Below the pieces are notes generated by a model. The model had not been told where the DNA came from. It saw only the letters and a program-made list of their open reading frames with translations, and ran no database searches. A stretch of 33,187 nucleotides of DNA from DASZTV01 sp036268405 (GTDB lineage Bacteria; Actinomycetota; Actinomycetes; JAFAQI01): positions 1 through 33,187 of the forward strand of contig DATAUF010000022.1 of NCBI GenBank assembly GCA_036268405.1, given 5' to 3'. Both the position numbers and the translations under genes were made by a program. Position 1 is the first letter of the stretch. Each line of letters starts with the position of its first letter. This document shows, in pieces, positions 32,239-33,187 of the stretch.

Positions 32239-33156
32239 TCAGTGGTGGTCTTCGAGGTAGCGCTCGACGTCGAGCGCGGCGGCACAGCCGGTGCCGGCGG
32301 CGGTGATCGCCTGCCGGAAGGTGTGGTCGACCAGGTCGCCACATGCAAACACGCCTGGGACGTTGGTCAGGGTGCGCGGAGATGCGACCAGGACGTATCC
32401 CTCCGGATCGAGGTCAACCTGGCCCCGAACGAGCTCACTGCGGGGGTCGTGTCCGATGGCGACGAACACACCGCCGACCGACAGGGTCGAGGTCTCCCCT
32501 GATACGACGTCGGTGAGCACCAGCCCGCTGACCTTGCCGTCGCCGACGATCTCCTTGGGCGCGCTGTTCCATGCGAAGTTGATCTTCGGGTTGGACATCG
32601 CACGGTCCGCCATGATCTTCGACGCGCGAAGCGCGTCACGACGGTGGACGATCGTCACCGACTCCGCGAAGCGGGTGAGGAATGTCGCCTCCTCGACCGC
32701 CGAGTCGCCGCCGCCCACGACCGCGATGGGTTGGTCGCGGAAGAAGAAGCCGTCGCACGTCGCGCACCAGGACACGCCGTGCCCGGACAGCTCCTTCTCA
32801 CCCGGAACGCCGAGCTCTTTGTAGGCCGAGCCCATGGCGAGGATGACGGTGCGCGCGAGGTGTTCCTCGCCGCCGACGACCACTCGTTTGACCTCACCGG
32901 ACAGGTCGATCTCAGTTGCGTCGTCGGTGATGATCTCGGCGCCGAACTTCTCGGCCTGCTTGCGCATCATGTCCATGAGCTCCGGACCCATGACGCCGTC
33001 CGGGAATCCCGGGAAGTTCTCAACCTCGGTCGTGTTCATGAGCGCTCCGCCGTACTGCACGCCCTCGATCAGAAGCGGCTTGAGACTGGCGCGGGCGGTG
33101 TAGAGCGCCGCCGTATAACCGGCGGGGCCGGAGCCGACGATGATGACGTCACGCAC
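32239..33156 (-). CDS. trxB: Thioredoxin reductase (NADPH)
   Basis: This low-molecular-weight flavoprotein passes electrons from NADPH through FAD to thioredoxin. The FAD-binding motif is VGSGPAGYTAALY (7-19), the redox-active pair is Cys131/Cys134 in WCATCDG, the NADPH motif is VVGGGDSAVEEA, and GVFACGDL closes the FAD site. It is 305 residues from the GTG at 33156. No ribosome-binding site precedes this GTG and the frame stays open to the window edge, so the true start may lie outside. It is operonic with trxA. Confidence 0.95.
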   Translation of the reverse strand: MRDVIIVGSGPAGYTAALYTARASLKPLLIEGVQYGGALMNTTEVENFPGFPDGVMGPELMDMMRKQAEKFGAEIITDDATEIDLSGEVKRVVVGGEEHLARTVILAMGSAYKELGVPGEKELSGHGVSWCATCDGFFFRDQPIAVVGGGDSAVEEATFLTRFAESVTIVHRRDALRASKIMADRAMSNPKINFAWNSAPKEIVGDGKVSGLVLTDVVSGETSTLSVGGVFVAIGHDPRSELVRGQVDLDPEGYVLVASPRTLTNVPGVFACGDLVDHTFRQAITAAGTGCAAALDVERYLEDHH

Positions 33157-33187
33157 TGCGCGCGAGTTGACATCGTCGGCCGGGCCG

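Overview
The window is the replication-origin region of a high-GC actinobacterial chromosome (class Actinomycetes; nothing seen fixes a genus). The evidence is the block trxB-trxA-amidase-GNAT-parB-parA-rsmG-jag-yidC-yidD-rnpA-rpmH | dnaA-dnaN-gnd-recF-dciA-gyrB-gyrA-DUF3566-tRNA-Ile-tRNA-Ala, together with GTG/TTG starts, DnaA-box clusters around dnaA and parS sites inside parA.

Right arm (24.5-33.2 kb). rpmH, rnpA, yidD, yidC, jag, rsmG, parA and parB read rightwards. From rnpA to parB each stop codon overlaps the next start, so ribosomal protein/RNase P, membrane-protein insertion, 16S rRNA methylation and chromosome segregation look translationally coupled. rsmG has no ATG/GTG/TTG at its proper start and probably begins at a CTG overlapping the jag stop. 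Two parS sites (one perfect) lie in the 5' part of parA. After parB come three tandem 31-bp hairpin repeats, a GNAT-like gene, then leftward genes for a CwlM-type amidase (with zinc ligands intact), thioredoxin and thioredoxin reductase.

Origin (22.2-24.5 kb). The dnaA-dnaN intergenic region carries about six DnaA-box-like nonamers and is the best oriC candidate. A second cluster, including two boxes arranged as a perfect 9-bp-arm palindrome, sits in the dnaA promoter region and suggests DnaA autoregulation.

Left arm (13-22 kb). dnaA, dnaN, gnd, recF, dciA, gyrB, gyrA, a DUF3566 membrane protein, tRNA-Ile(GAT) and tRNA-Ala(TGC) are all leftward, co-directional with the fork leaving the origin.

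Accessory part (1-13 kb). An 8.4-kb rightward Flp/Tad pilus operon (pilin, TadG-like, two TadE-like pseudopilins, CpaB, TadZ/CpaE, CpaF/TadA, TadB, TadC) lies on the left arm, head-on to replication. It ends at a 19-bp-stem hairpin shared with a convergent gene for a secreted two-FN3 endonuclease/exonuclease/phosphatase protein. No prepilin peptidase is in the window. Left of the pilus operon, reading leftwards, are a cyclophilin, a zinc-finger rhomboid protease and a thiolase cut by the window edge. The space between cyclophilin and pilin holds a perfect 15-bp inverted repeat made of operator-like GTCA-N4-TGAC sites.

I found no clearly new system. The most unusual items are the tandem hairpin repeats after parB, the long acidic linker and altered P-loop of the TadZ-like ATPase, the CTG start of rsmG, the intact active site in the CwlM-position amidase, and the paired inverted repeats in front of the pilus operon.
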